Source: Cladorhizidae sp. MBARI D1340-BT2 (Eukaryota > Porifera > Demospongiae > Poecilosclerida > Cladorhizidae). Taken from it: 64,000 nucleotides of DNA. The position numbers and the translations under genes were made by a program. Under the pieces are notes generated by a model. The model worked only from the letters and a program-made list of their open reading frames with translations, had not been told where the DNA came from and searched no databases. The stretch is from assembly GCA_028752905.1 (NCBI GenBank), contig JAQNBH010000017.1, forward strand, positions 38,773,929-38,837,928, written 5' to 3'. Positions 11,615-24,800 of this stretch are shown piece by piece. Each line of letters opens with the position of its first letter. Position 1 is the stretch's first letter.

Positions 11615-12617
11615 GAGTCCTAGTGAAGTGTCAGTGTTGCTTTGCTGAGACACGAGTACCAAAGAACCCAGTGAAATGTCAGTGTTGCTTTGCTGAGACA
11701 TGAGTACCAAAGAACCCAGTGAAATGTCAGTGCTGCCTTGCTGAGACAAGAGTACCAAAGAACCCAGTGAAATGTCAGTGTTGCTTTGCTGAGACATGAG
11801 TACCAAAGAACCCAGTGAAATGTCAGTGTTTCTTTGCTAGACATGAATACCAAAGAACCCAGTGAAATGTCAGTGTTGCTTTGCTGAGACATGAGTACCA
11901 AAGAACCCAGTGAAATGTCAGTGTTGCTTTGCTGAGACAGAGTGCCAAAGAACCCAGTGAAATGTCCGTGCTGCTTTGCTGAGACAAGAGTACCAAAGAA
12001 CCCAGTGAAATGTCAGTGTTGCCTTGATGAGGCACGAGTACTAAAGAACCCAGTGAAATGTCAGTGTTGCTTTGCTGAGACACGAGTACCAAAGAACCCA
12101 GTGAAATGTCAGTGTTGCTTTGCTGAGATGAGATAGGAGTACCAAAGAACCCAGTGAAATGTCAGTGTTGCTTTGCTGAGACAAGAATACCAAAGAACCC
12201 AGTGAAATGTCAGTGTTGCTTTGCTGAGACATGAGAAAGAACCCAGTGAAATGTCAGTGTTGCTTTGCTGAGACATGAGTACCAAAGAACCCAGTGAAAT
12301 GTCAGTGTTGCTTTGCTGAGACATGAGTACCAAAGAACCCAGTGAAATGTCAGTGTTGCTTTGCTGAGACATGAGTACCAAAGAACCCAGTGAAATGTCA
12401 GTGTTGCCTTGCTGAGACAAGAGTACCAAAGAACCCAGTGAAATGTCAGTGTTGCTTTGCTGAGACAAGAGTACCAAAGAACCCAGTGAAACGTCAGTGT
12501 TGCTTTGCTGAGATAGAGTACCAAAGAACCCAGTGAAATGTCAGTGTTGCCTTGCTGAGACACGAGTACCAAAGAACCCAGTGAAATGTCAGTGCTGCTT
12601 TGCTGAGACACGAGTAC
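11615..12617 (+). repeat. 48-bp minisatellite
   Basis: About 21 copies of a unit reading AAAGAACCCAGTGAAATGTC, AGTGTTGCTTTGCTGAGACA, TGAGTACC. Small deletions and C/T variants occur. Long minus-strand frames (up to 231 codons) arise because 48 is divisible by three and the unit lacks stops in several frames. It abuts a possible exon end at 12,618. Confidence 0.93.
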
Positions 12618-12822
12618 CAGTAGAAACTTCGCAATTCCTGGTCTGTCTGAACAGACGTGTACATTAGCTTTGTGGGGGGAGACAGCCTGTAGTTGCTGCT
12701 CAGAAGGCACTCCATGCTTCAAATGAAAAGTGGGCCATTGTTTCCATCCTTTCTCCAGAGATGGGTTCAAATCGTCAAACAAGGAGGCTATGCTAAAGCA
12801 TCCAGTGGCGGATACTACACAG
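12618..12822 (-). CDS. Possible exon, perhaps upstream in the ACC gene
   Basis: On the minus strand a 205-base segment lies between a CATAG acceptor and a GTACTC donor. It starts in phase 2, matching the two bases left by the candidate exon at 12,988-13,076, and ends in phase 0, matching the acetyl-CoA carboxylase exon at 6,831. The peptide (SIASLFDDLNPSLEKGW, later VPSEQQLQAVSPHKAN) is protein-like but I do not recognise it. Acetyl-CoA carboxylase N-termini are poorly conserved, so it could belong to that gene; this is inference from strand and phase only. Confidence 0.3.
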
Positions 12823-12987
12823 CTATGATACAATAATATGTTGGCAGTACATTGTACACAGTGCAGGGTCGTGCATGTACTCCCCTGTTGGTATACACCT
12901 GCCATGTCGAGGTACCATGTGTTCGTTCAACAGTGCCAGTGTCGGGCACTAGATAGTGTCCGCAAAAATCGAAGAACATGTTCTTAC

Positions 12988-13076
12988 CTTTCTCTTGGCA
13001 TCCAGAGGGGAAGAAAGAGATACAGTTTGGCAGCATTGTCATTTTGAGGTGAGGTAGATATATTTGAGGTAGACAT
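12988..13076 (-). CDS. Possible first coding exon (MSTSNIS...)
   Basis: From an ATG at 13,076 the minus strand encodes 29 codons (start MSTSNISTSPQND) and ends AGAAAG before a good donor, GTAAGAAC. A CTAG acceptor-like site lies 22 bases upstream of the ATG and the frame stays open to it, so it could also be an internal exon. Phase fits the candidate exon at 12,618-12,822. No similarity recognised. Confidence 0.28.
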
Positions 13077-13079
13077 GAG

Positions 13080-16000
13080 CAAGTGTTTCGTTTCTTGTCT
13101 AGAGAAAGCATCTTTTTTTTAAACCCCTTGAACTAATGATGAATATTCCATAAATTAGGATTATGATTTTTCAGAATTCTTGAGGACGGGGGTTCGGGGG
13201 AGGTCTTGGACTTTGGGAGGGATATTTCAAGGCACATGCATCCCTCTTCCTCTCCCCCCCAGTATGAAAGACTGATATTATATATGTGCATACATAATGA
13301 CAGAAGTTTAGCCTCTTTGCGTAGAAAAGAGGAGAATAAAACAAGACAAACCCAACAGCTTCATGAGAATATGTCATCATGCACACATCTATCAAGTCAC
13401 TCATCAATACATCCACAAATATTACCACCACACAAACTGAAATTGGTATTATATAATTCCTTCACTACAGTTCCTCTCGAGACACATCAATGTCAGATAT
13501 TCATGTCATCAAAATGGAATACGTATAAGTGTCGGCTTACTGGGACTTGGTCTGAGGAGTAGAAAGAATGACTGTGTCCAGACAGGGTCCTGCTGTGCTG
13601 CTTGATTTGATCCATGGTTTCAGGTTCTTCAAAACTGTCCTTACACACTGCTTTGCAGGAGAGCAGCTGGTTGTCATCAACTGCTGAAAAAAGAATTCCA
13701 GCTGTCTCTTGCGTGGAATTCACATGTGGTTTAGTAAATGCACATGAGGTCTATGGACCGGGTGAAGGTCTAGCTATAGTTTTCACCTTCCCATGAAGTC
13801 TTATTCTTCGTGGGTGGGGCTAAGGTGTGGCTTTGCGCGCGCCACGTGCAGTTCATATCCGCAGGTATTATTATGTTCATCACGGAGAGAAAATGGGTAG
13901 CTACTAGCTATTGGAGTCTCGCTAGCCGTACAGGTGTTGAGTAGCCCGCGTAAGACTGTCTAGCTAGCGAGACTACTTCTTGTGTAGTGGATTTTGCTTA
14001 CCTAAGCTTTCTTCGCTCGAACTAGTTTGGTTCGGAATGACCTGGAATTGTATTGATGCTTAACTGACGGGACGGGCCCGGACCGACTTCAGAGCTTCTC
14101 CCCCCTGTCTCCATATAAGTTACCTCCCGGCAATCTGAAATCAATTTCATACCCATAGCCCTTTGATTTATTCTTCTAATACACTCGTGATACACTTAGA
14201 AAGAGTCTTATATAGATTTCCTTACAACTCTATGAGAGTCTGTGTAGGTTTGCTTACAACTCGTGCTTAGAAAGAGTCTGTGCAGGTTTCCTTGATCATT
14301 TTTTTACATTCCGGAGGCGTGTTTGTTAAACACGTAATCAAAGATCAGATCAACATCTGAAATTGTAGGGGGTAACTTGAAATTGATTTCATCCTACCTC
14401 CTGGTAATGTTATGGTGGGGTAAGGTGAAGCGAGGGGGGGGGGGGTTAATCTGAAATTGCTCCACTGGGATTCAGCTAGGGAAGCTGTTGGTCTTTCATG
14501 ATTGAGAAGGTCATTGTTGTTGTTAATGTGTCAACGGAGAGTCCATTAGAAGCTACGAGCTTGGGCAAGTCATTCACCAAAGCAGCTTGAAGTTGGCAAT
14601 TTGAACCTTTTAGATTCAGCTAGCACTTTATATTTAAGCAAAATTTGTTGAATTACGGTTTGGTTCACAATGTGGCACTCTGGCCATCTTCAAGAACAAT
14701 ATTGAGAAGATTAGGGCTGTATGAGTTACTGGTGGCATCTGTAGAAATGTTAAAGGGAACTGACCTTATTTTTTCATGCCCAAGATTTATATATGCCCAA
14801 GTGTATTTTCCTTATTTACACGATGCCATTACATATCTTCAAAAGGCGGAGTCCCCCCAATGCAGGATGACACTGATATATATATACACATGAGTTAATG
14901 TTCGATGTTATAAATGAGTTACATCACTTGATTGTAGTGGTAGTGTTCATACTATATCAGTCCCTTCTCTACCAACATTCCACTATATATACAATGCAAG
15001 ATTTCCCACACACTTCAAACATTCATTCTTCACACACACCTCCTCCCCAAGCAAGAATGCTACTGTCCCCTCAGTGTCCACCCACTCAAACGCCAGCTCC
15101 TTCCCAATCACTAATGCTTTCTCTTGCCTTCCAAATTCATCACGGCCTATTTGGAAATGCCCCACGTTCTTCCCGCATGCCTCACAACATAAACTTGCCC
15201 TCACAGCATAGCCTACATCTCTTGTCTTGCAGTGGACCTGCTGACCCTGTCCTCCACCTAAACATCAACCTCACTCCCTCATATCCCTGCAATAACATTT
15301 ATGAAACTCTGCTCATCACCTTTTGTCAACCTTTACCGCTTCAAGCTCTTACATTGTACTTCCTCCTCCCAAATCAGCTTACTAATAACTCAAGGGAGGT
15401 ATTTTTTATAAGCTTGGTACTTGTATATATAGCAAGCCTTGCAATAGGTTCCTCAGATATCAATACAGCTTCATCACGGCCTGTGTCATAAATTCTTCAG
15501 GGCCCACTTGATATTAGGGGCACCCCTCCCACCCTGTGTTGACATCGATAGCGGCATCGATAGCATGCAGACAGAGAAAGCAGCTTAATGGTGGAAGCTA
15601 TCTGAAGGTTTTGACAGGAATGACAAGCATGCTTTAGCTACTTGAAAGATACTAAACTGAATTACACAAGTAATAAGTGAGTTAGATGGTTTCTAAATAT
15701 TGAGGGTGGAGATATCACCTTTTGGTCAGAAACACCCATGACCGTAATCATTTAGGTATCAACAGGACTGGATGGACTGGATATAATATCATTGAAGTAT
15801 TATTGGCCTGGGTTGAGAATGATATTCGGTTATAAAATCTAAAGTAGGTATATATATATGCCACTATTGTGTGAAATATAACCTAATCATTGCTAGGTTT
15901 CATCATGTGACTAGTGCCAGAAAAACAATTAGAAACTAAGTCTTCAGGTGAATTACACCCAATTATATACCTGTCAATCCTAATCTCTGCATCAGGTTGA

Positions 16001-16139
16001 AATAGATTCTCTTACTGAACACCATTACTGACTATTTACAGGGTAGAAGCTGGATCTCTTCCTGATAAAACAGGTCATGGAACAGCCAAGTTCCTATATT
16101 CCAATGGAATGATAAGTATAATTTTTTTTTTTAATGACT
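13080..16139. other. Long stretch with little recognisable content
   Basis: A minus-strand open segment from 13,615 (MDQIKQHSRTLSGHSHSF) down to a GTAAGC donor at 13,540 could be a short exon, but nothing confirms it. At 13,800-13,870 the DNA is GC-rich with a CACGTG word, which might be a promoter; this is weak. Imperfect repeats of an AGAAAGAGTCT/TTTCCTTACAACTC unit occur at 14,195-14,300. Plus and minus frames around 14,995-15,490 are open but unrecognised. Confidence 0.4.
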
Positions 16140-16661
16140 GATGTTTGTAGGAGATGTATAAACATGGACGTCCATCAATTCTGATCAGAGTCAGGAATTT
16201 GTGAACATCGAGTGGTTCCACTGAATGCTACATTTATGAAATATGACTGTACTAATGGTTTAACAGAGTGGTTTAACCAAACCCTCCCACGATGCCTAGC
16301 CAAGGTAATTAAATGATGACAATCAGCTTAATGGGATGAACAAATCGATGCTGTTTTGGTGGGCTCTCGAGCACCCAGGCAAACATCCATAAACATTCTC
16401 CTTATATGCTCTCAGCAACATATGAGACTTCCCGTTGATATTGAGCTAATGCATGATGATGAAGGCAACATCGATTTCAAAGTCATTGTAGAGAAACTCT
16501 TCAGTCAAGAGAAAAAGCTTTCAATAGTGCAAAAGATAATATTGATGATGCACAGAAGTAAAAGAAAAGCTTCAGTCGTAAGTGTCTTCCAGAATTACCT
16601 ATTGGAGCTTAAGTTCTTGTTGAGAACACAACAGATAAACAGAGAAAGGGCGTGGAACTAA
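16140..16661 (+). pseudogene. Ty3/Gypsy retrotransposon integrase relic
   Basis: Broken frames on the plus strand spell the C-terminal half of a retroelement integrase core. One sees a Q-S-Q-E-F-V-N block near 16,190, then NGLTEWFNQTLPRCLAKVI at about 16,255-16,310, WDEQIDAVLVGSRAPRQTS at about 16,335-16,390 and QQHMRLPVDIELM at 16,408-16,448. The order and spacing match Gypsy integrases. Several stops and frameshifts make it inactive. From 16,350 one frame stays open for 101 codons, but its tail is not recognised. No LTRs were found. Confidence 0.75.
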
Positions 16662-17117
16662 ATCCAGCCTGTTATGGTGCCTGCATATAACCATGGAAAA
16701 GGTGTTTATGAGTCGTGAGGATGGAGATATAATTTGAAAGAAGGTTGACATTGCAAGGCTGAAGTTAGTGGTCAAAAAGAAGAAGGAATGGGAAAGAAAA
16801 GGAAAGGCAATAAACCTTATCCAGAGGAGCAGTGCATTGAAGACAGTTAGTGATGGAGATTTTAGTAGGGAATGTGCTAGTTGACGAACATAATACCTTT
16901 GCTAATGCACTCTTACAACCCTTGGTGGCCTGCAGTCAAACCTTCTTACATGGAATAATGGTTTTTGTCCAGCGATATCGGATAGTGACTTTCATTGCAC
17001 TGGGCAGTTCTATTGGGTGACATCAACTGCATTCAATGACACCATCAGCGCTTATGACTCCAAATTAAGTGAGAGACCACTTGCTGCTTCAACTCCTAAC
17101 GAACATTCAGTTTAAAA
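16662..17117. other. Spacer, nothing recognised
   Basis: Possibly further decayed retroelement sequence; no domain is visible. Confidence 0.4.
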
Positions 17118-17203
17118 TAACAACGACCTACCAATAATCAACTTGAAATTTATTCTCTCGACGTTTCGACTAGTAGAGCATCTAGTCAAAATGTTGAGAG
17201 AAG
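17118..17203 (+). mobile_element. Hairpin element (copy C), collapsed centre
   Basis: The left arm (CAACGACCTACCAATAATCA, AACTTGAAATTTATTCTCTC, GACGTTTCGACTAG) is followed directly by TAGAGCATCTAGTC and AAAATGTTGAGAGAAGC. The loop and inner stem of the full element were deleted, leaving a shorter hairpin. It lies 80 bp before a large satellite array. Confidence 0.75.
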
Positions 17204-17283
17204 CACTTTCCTCAAGTTTGCAAGTGCAGTTAGGCCTTCTAAGACAGGATAACGGTGTGTCTCTCTCGGAGGTTCATAGTCCT

Positions 17284-20271
17284 AGGCACACAAGCAGCAC
17301 ACAAGCTACATGGACAGCACACAAGGTACATGGACTGCACACAAGCTACATGGGCAGCACACAAGCTACATGGACAGCACACAAGCTACATGGACTGCAC
17401 ACAAGCTACATGGGCAGCACACAAGCTACATGGACAGCACACAAGCTACATGGACAGCACACAAGCTACATGGACAGCACACAAGCTACATGGGCAGCAC
17501 ACAAGCTACATGGACAGCACACAAGCTACATGGACAGCACACAAGCTACATGGACAGCACACAAGCTACATGGACAGCACGCAAGCTACATGGACAGCAC
17601 GCAAGCTACATGGACAGCACACAAGCTACATGGGCAGCACACAAGCTACATGGACAGCACACAAGCTACATGGACAGCACACAAGCTACATGGACAGCAC
17701 ACCAGTTACATGGACAGCACACAAGCTACATGGACAGCACACAAGCAACATGGACAGCACACCAGCTACATGGACAGCACACAAGCAGCACACAAGCTAC
17801 ATGGACAGCACACAAGCTACATGGACAGCACACAAGCTACATGGACAGCACGCAAGCTACATGGAAAGCACGCAAGCTACATGGACAGCATGCAAGCTAC
17901 ATGGACAGCATACAAGCTACATGGACAGCACACAAGCTACATGGGCAGCACACAAGCTACATGGACAGCACGCAAGCTACATGGACAGCACGCAAGCTAC
18001 ACGGACAGCACACAAGCTACATGGACAGCACACCAGCTAATGGACAGCACGCAAGTTACATGGACAGCACGCAAGCTACATGGACAGCACGCAAGCTACA
18101 TGGACAGCACACCAGCTAATGGACAGCATGCAAGCTACATGGACAGCACGCAAGCTACACATGGGCAGCACACAAACTACATGAACAGCACACAAGCTAC
18201 ACATGGACACCACACAAGCTACATGGACAGCATACAAGCTACATGGACAGCACGTAAGCTACATGGACAGCACACTAGCTACATGGGTAGCACACAAGCT
18301 ACATGGACAGCACACAAGCTACATGGGCAGCACACAAGCTACATGGACAGCACACAAGCTACATGGACACCACACAAGCTACATGGACAGCATGCAAGCT
18401 ACATGGACAGCACACAAGCTACATGGACAGCACACAAGCTACATGGACAGCACACAAGCTACATGGACACCACATAAGCTACATGGACAGCATACAAGCT
18501 ACATGGACAGCACACAAGCTACATGGGTAGCACACAAGCTACATGGACAGCACACAAGCTACATGGACAGCACACAAGCTACATGGACACCACACAAGCT
18601 ACATGGACAGCATGCAAGCTACATGGACAGCACACAAGCTACATGGGCAGCACACAAGCTACATGGACAGCACACAAGCTACATGGGCAGCACACAGGCT
18701 AGATGGACAGCACACAAGCTACATGGACACCACACAAGCTACATGGACAGCAAGCAAGCTATATGGACAGCACACAAGCTACATGGGTAGCACACAAGCT
18801 ACATGAACAGCACACAAGCTACATGGACAGCATACAAGCTACATGGGTAGCACACAAGCTACATGGACAGCACACGAGCTACATGGACAGCACACAAGCT
18901 ACATGGGCAGCACACAAGCTACATGGACAGCACACGAGCTACATGGACAGCATACAAGCTACATGGACAGCACACAAGCTACATGGACAGCACACAAGCT
19001 ACATGGACAGCACACAAGCTACATGGACAGCACACAAGCTACATGGACACCATACAAGCTACATGGGCAGCACACAAGCTACATGGACAACACACAAGCT
19101 ACATGGACAGCACACAAGCTACATGGGCAGCACACAAGCTACATGGACAGCACACAAGCTACATGGACAGCACACAAGCTACATGGACAGCACATGAGCT
19201 ACATGGACAGCACACAAGCTACATGGACACACAAGCTACATGGACAGCACCCAAGCTACATGGACACCACACTAGCTACATGGACAGCACACAAGCTACA
19301 TGGACAGCACACAAGCTACATGGACAGCACACAAGCTACATGGACAGCACACAAGCTACATGGACAGCATACAAGCTACATGGACAGCACACAAGCTACA
19401 TGGACAGCACACAAGCTACATGGACAGCACACAAGCTACATGGACACACAAGCTACATGGGCAGCACACAAGCTACATGGACACCACACTAGCTACATGG
19501 ACAGCACACAAGCTACATGGACAGCACACAAGCTACATGGACAGCACGCAAGCTACATGGACAGCATACAAGTTACATGGACAGCACACAAGCTACATGG
19601 ACAGCACAGAAGCTACATGGACAGCACACAAGCTACATGGACAGCACACAAGCTACATGGACAGCACACAAGCTACATGGACACCACACAAGCTACATGG
19701 ACAGCACACAAGCTACATGGACACACAAGCTACATGGACAGCACACAAGCTACATGGACAGCACACAAGCTACATGGACAGCACACAAGCTACATGGACA
19801 GCATACAAGCTACATGGACAGCACACAAGCTACATGGACAGCACACAAGCTACATGGACAGCACACAAGCTACATGGACATGCAAGCTACATGGACACCA
19901 TACAAGCTACATGGACAGCACACAAGCTACATGGATAGCACACAAGCTACATGGACAGCATACAAGCTACATGGACAGCACACAAGCTACATGGACAGCA
20001 TACAAGCTACATGGACAGCATACAAGCTACATGGACAGCACACAAGCTACATGGACAGCACACAAGCTACATGGACAGCACACAAGCTACATGGACAGCA
20101 CACAAGCTACATTGACAGCACACAAGCTACATGGACAGCACAGAAGCTACATGGACAGCACACAAGCTACATGGACAGCACTCAAGCTACATGGACAGCA
20201 AACAAGCTACATGGACAGCACACAAGCTACATGGACAGCACACAAGCTACATGGACAGCACACAAGCTACA
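17284..20271 (+). repeat. 3-kb satellite of a 20-bp unit (ACAAGCTACATGGACAGCAC)
   Basis: About 149 tandem copies. Variants include CATACAAG, CACGCAAG, GGGCAGC, GGACACC and rare units shortened to 12-19 bp. Some variants recur in small ordered groups, for example the GGGTAGC units at 18,285-18,850. No stop codon occurs in the canonical unit in any plus frame, which explains open frames up to 543 codons. The last of these runs on past the array end into unique DNA to 20,474. Confidence 0.97.
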
Positions 20272-20474
20272 TCAGTGTTTTATCTAGAAGTTACGTTTTG
20301 GGGGGGAGAACAGTCAGCAGCTATATTAGTCTCGAGGCCAAACTATTCACGTATGTTGAAATATTTCCTTGGAATTATAGTCTGGCCTCGACCCTCGAGA
20401 CTACAGCTATAAAGCATATACACAGAATAATCAGTATGGTAGAATTTTCATCTTATAATATTTACAACAATTGA

Positions 20475-20987
20475 GTCATATTCGAATGTGTCGATCATAA
20501 CGACGAGAATGCCATTTCCTTACAATTTCCTCAGATTGTTCATCAGTTAAAGTGTTAGGTCCTTCAGCAGAAACACGCATACAGTGAGATAAGTGTTCTG
20601 GTAACATTCGCTGTCGTAAATTCTACCCATTGTACTAAAACTCCGTTCAACCGAGGCTGTACCAAAAGGACAGACAAGAATAATCTTTGAAACTATTGAA
20701 AGAGAGGGAAAGGCATCTGGAAGATCACCCTGAGAAGCCAGTTTCTGCAATACAGGTTTTGCAGTTGGAAATTCTTGTTTTGATGCTTGTACCTTTAAGT
20801 AGTTTCGAAATGTCTTCCACTCATCCTGAAGATCAGATACATTTAGGCTGGAATGAAGAGAAGCAAGTTGAACCACTTCAGTCATTCCATATTTCACATC
20901 ATCTTTGACTTTCTTAATAAATGGATAAAACAAAACAAAAATGTTTCTAATTAATAGCAAACACTCAGTTGACAATATACAATACAT
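20475..20987 (-). pseudogene. hAT transposase C-terminal relic
   Basis: The minus strand encodes DEWKTFRNYLK, then FPSLSIVSKIILVCPFGTAS and SVERSFSTMGRI, the C-terminal dimerisation region of hAT transposases. Near 20,600-20,620 the frame shifts: the other frame continues RMLPEHLSHCMRVSAEGP and ends KWHSRRYDRHIRI with a stop at about 20,475. No N-terminal or catalytic part is seen upstream. Its sequence differs from the hAT at 41,363-45,581 (there STASVERSFSQMKMIKTRLH), so it is a different family. Confidence 0.85.
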
Positions 20988-21032
20988 TCCTTGATAGCCA
21001 ACTCAAATTTACTCACTTGATATTTCAGGAAG

Positions 21033-21125
21033 ATGTTCTAGCCTACATCAACATTATACCTGATGAAGGATAATGCATCTAGCCAAAACATCGAGGGAGT
21101 AAATTTAAGATAATTATCAAGTATC
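21033..21125 (+). mobile_element. Hairpin element (copy D)
   Basis: The right arm reads CTGATGAAGG at 21,060-21,069, GCATCTAGCCAAAACATCG, AGGGAGTAAATTTAAG and ends with ATTATCAAG. The left arm is reduced to GATGTTCTAGCCTACATCA. The GAAAC box is mutated to AAAAC. Confidence 0.7.
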
Positions 21126-21401
21126 TAGATCAAATTGGAAGAAAACAAGAAGCGTGTGTATACCTATGTTGACTGCAATCATAAAGACCTTTTACCATTT
21201 AAAATCATATACAAGTATATAATTATAACAGCCATTATACTGATTATAAAACCTCTACAATATTGGTGTATATACAACGAGTTTAAATGGTAAAGGGTCA
21301 TCTAACTGGGATCTGGTCTACCTTCCTTTGGTCAACCCAATTTTATTTTTTTGCTTTTTATTTTCTTTCAAGCTTTTTTATCTCTTTATTTTGTTGTTTA
21401 T

Positions 21402-21605
21402 AGTTGAGCAATGGAGGGCTGCACCAAGTCAGAGGTAGGGTCAGCTACAGTCTCCTTCAAGAACTTGTTGTTTCTAGTTGAGCAATGGAGGACTACACCA
21501 AGTCAGAGGTAGGGTCAGCTACAGTCTCCTTCAAGAAGTTATTGTTTTGAGCGATGGAGGACTACACCAAGTCAGAGGTAGGGTCAGCTACAGTCTCCTT
21601 CAAGA
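21402..21605 (+). repeat. Approx. 70-75-bp tandem repeat, 2.7 copies
   Basis: Copies begin GAGCAATGGAGGRCTRCACC at about 21,404, 21,479 and 21,547 and share AAGTCAGAGGTAGGGTCAGC. It runs directly into the second copy of the dispersed repeat at 21,618-21,688. Confidence 0.85.
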
Positions 21606-21617
21606 ACTTGGTAACAG

Positions 21618-21688
21618 TTTCACAGGGGAACTACACCGACCAAATAGCAGGTGTTTTTGTACAGGATCAGCTACAGCCTCTTATGGAC
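21618..21688 (+). repeat. Dispersed repeat, copy 2
   Basis: Matches 286-356 (see that entry). Both contain GAACTRCACC and GGATCAGCT. Confidence 0.5.
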
Positions 21689-21838
21689 TTGCTCACGAGA
21701 CAGCCAAAACAACAACAAAAATAACAAGAACAACAGACCAAAACAAATATCATAATTCTCAACAAACTTTAACAAACCACAATGACCTCAATAATTAACT
21801 TGAATTTTACTCTCTCGACATTTCGACTAGATCCTCTA

Positions 21839-24800
21839 TAGACCAGTGGCTAGATACTGAAAAGGTCCCCCCAAGTCTATATAACTGGCACTCTGATTTT
21901 CTGTTAGTTCAAACATAGTTATTTACAAAATGACTTGATATACATGCATTATCCGGTTGCATGTATGGTATATCAGCAATTCAATATGGCCGATGTATGC
22001 CATTGGCTAAATTTGGGCAAAATGTTTTCTTTTGATCAAATTGATTAAAAAACCATGTGCAATATCAATTTTAACTAATTTTGGGTCAAGGAATTCATTA
22101 GAAACACAATTTGTCCATTTTAAGGTCATCTTCATTGTAAAATTACAATATGAATTATGATGTGGTCATGGATGCATTCAAACTTGGTCTGATTCGTATT
22201 AAGTGCTATATACATATTGGGACTCTTCATCTTCATTTTGGTTTGACTGCTGGCATCTAACCAGGATTTCTTCTAGGTCAGTTGGCATCATCTCATTGTG
22301 AGTTCATTGGAAATGCAGTGAGCCTTGCTCTAAGACCCAACCATGTTTCAATGGAGATGGAATTGGTGGAGATTTGATCAGTGCTCTCCACCAAATGTAT
22401 GTTTGAATGTGTATTTTGAGACTAGATTGGCGAGGTGAGATTAGGCTGATATCTATGCCAATGTCAGTGCTCAGTAGTCCTTTAGATTTCCTTGTTGAAA
22501 AGCGTTGGAAGAAAATATTAAACCTGCAGCTATTGATACAAGATGTGGTCTTCGAGCCCATATATACCACATGTAAATTTCTCCAACACCTTATGATCCT
22601 CTTCAGTGACAACAATTTCATGCATGTCCAGCTGGCCAAAAGTGCTAATGAATGCAGGATCACTCAGCATTTTCTCATAAGGCTTGACCTTCCCCTTTCT
22701 CATAAATGCACTGGTAGTGTCACATCCGGTGAACGCATGAAAGCCTAGGACTGCTTCACTAACACTGGCACCAAGTGATGTCGCACTGCATTGATATCGA
22801 TCCTCCTCCTTTTTTTAACCTGATTGCTGATAAGATCATCGTAGGTCAGTGAGTACAACTCAACACCATCACTCGTCAATTCCCAGCACTCTTTACCTAG
22901 AGTGAACATGATCTGGCGACCCTCTAGCCTAGAGGCATATTTTGGAGACTGCCATTCCTTCAAGATAAACTTTAAGAGCTGGCTCTTGTTCTGATTGTTC
23001 GACAAGAAGCTTTTTAAATCTCAACAGACTTAATTGATGCCTGAATGTAGGTGTAATTTACAAAATCGACATGGTGAGTTTTAGGCAAGGTATTCCACAA
23101 TTGCTCTGCTAGTTCCCCAAAGGTTCTTGGAATGATTGATTGAGTCTGGATGTGTGCTGCAGCATCAATGATGGTAGCAGCATTATGTGGTCTCTCACTT
23201 ATCTGGAAGTCCCCTTCAAGATGATGCAGGAGTGTTGATTTGTCTGTTTTCAGTGGGTATCCGCCTGCAGTTGCCATACTCCAAGGAATCACTCCAAGTT
23301 CAATTGACAATGCTTTCTCCAAACTGATGTTATGTTGAGCAGATAAAAGGACGAGCTGCTGAAACAAATTGCGCTGAGCTTGTATAGAAATACATTTGTT
23401 CCTGGCCTTGATAGTCTTTCTCTCTGCTTGCTTTGGAATGTCAGACGGTTCCTCTTCTTGATTGGCTCATGAAATTTTACAAGGCCTCCAGATATTCGCA
23501 GTTCCAGGAAGTCTTTCAATGCTCTCTCTCCAGGTGTATCATCAAGGAGGTCGACGACTAGTTCTTGAGATGCAGGAATTCCAGAGGAAAGGCATACAAT
23601 AACGTTTTGTCTCTCAGTGTCAAATGGATTGATATAGCTTTTGATCGTGTTCATATATAGTCCTTAACACTGCCTCTTCAGACTTCCTAATTTGTGCTGC
23701 CCTAACATCTTTGTGGAGATGCTTAGACTCTTCTTTTCCATGCATTCCATCAATCTCCAACAATGTCAAGAATCCTTGAATCAGAAGCAGCAGTTTCAAA
23801 TGCAACTTCAATTGCAGCACCTTGTGGAATATGACTGGAATATATATACTAGTTCACTGCGGTAGTTTGGTTGCCAGAATTTGATGGTATGGCCGAAGTG
23901 TTTCATTCATTTAGCCTTGAGTTTGTATGTTTTGTAGTCCTGACTATAGAATCTAGGATGATAACATAGCAAATATTCAAGCTATCTCTCCCTCAACATT
24001 GTGATACGTTATACGTGTGCTCCCTTGATGATTTGATTATCCACATGTTCACATACATGTGAGTTTAGGGTCTTTATTTAACTCTTTAATTTCAGACTCA
24101 CGTGACTTAGAAGCTAACTTGATCAGTTTATCAAACTTTTGGTTATGCTTTTTCACCCTCTTACAACACAAGAAGCAATGATCCTGAGGAAGTAGAGTTG
24201 ATGTGTTGGATTTGCTTTTTTTGCGAGGATTTTTAACCTCATCACATTCAATCTCACTAGTTTTCGTTTAGTAATTCTTGAAGTTGATATGAAATGCTGA
24301 TAACACTTACGATGGTAGCCATGTCTATGATTTACAATGCTATCAGGGATGCCTTCACATAATACTGCCACACTGCTCAGAGTCTGTTTTGCCAATTAAC
24401 TGACTGGTCCTTGCAGCTTTTTGTATTGATTCAAAGATTGCTTTGCTAACTGAATCCTTGCATCCTGGTGTATGACAGACAACACAATCTGGTTTCTCAT
24501 CAGCCATTATTACCCACATGGAACAATTAAAAATTACACAAACTCTAGTATATAGCTAGTCTACAACAGCTAACTAATGGCTGCCTCACATTTCCAAGTT
24601 TCAATGAATTCTGAAGATTATAATGTGCAACATCAATTATACAAATTATCTGTATATTTGAACCTTTATATACAACTAGTCCACAGAGAAGGGCCCTGGT
24701 AACACAATAAGCTGGCTAACAATGAACAGGCTATATACTAGCCAAACTAACAGACAAAAGACTGCTGAGCATGCAAGACTGAATAGAGGATGCAGTTAAT

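Noticed and set aside
13800..13870. GC-rich CACGTG region as the carboxylase promoter
   Set aside because: A single E-box-like word and base composition are not enough; no transcription start or connected exon could be shown.
17143..20474. Open frames of 195-543 codons with a 20-residue period
   Set aside because: By-product of a stop-free 20-bp unit; the same peptide appears in all three frames.
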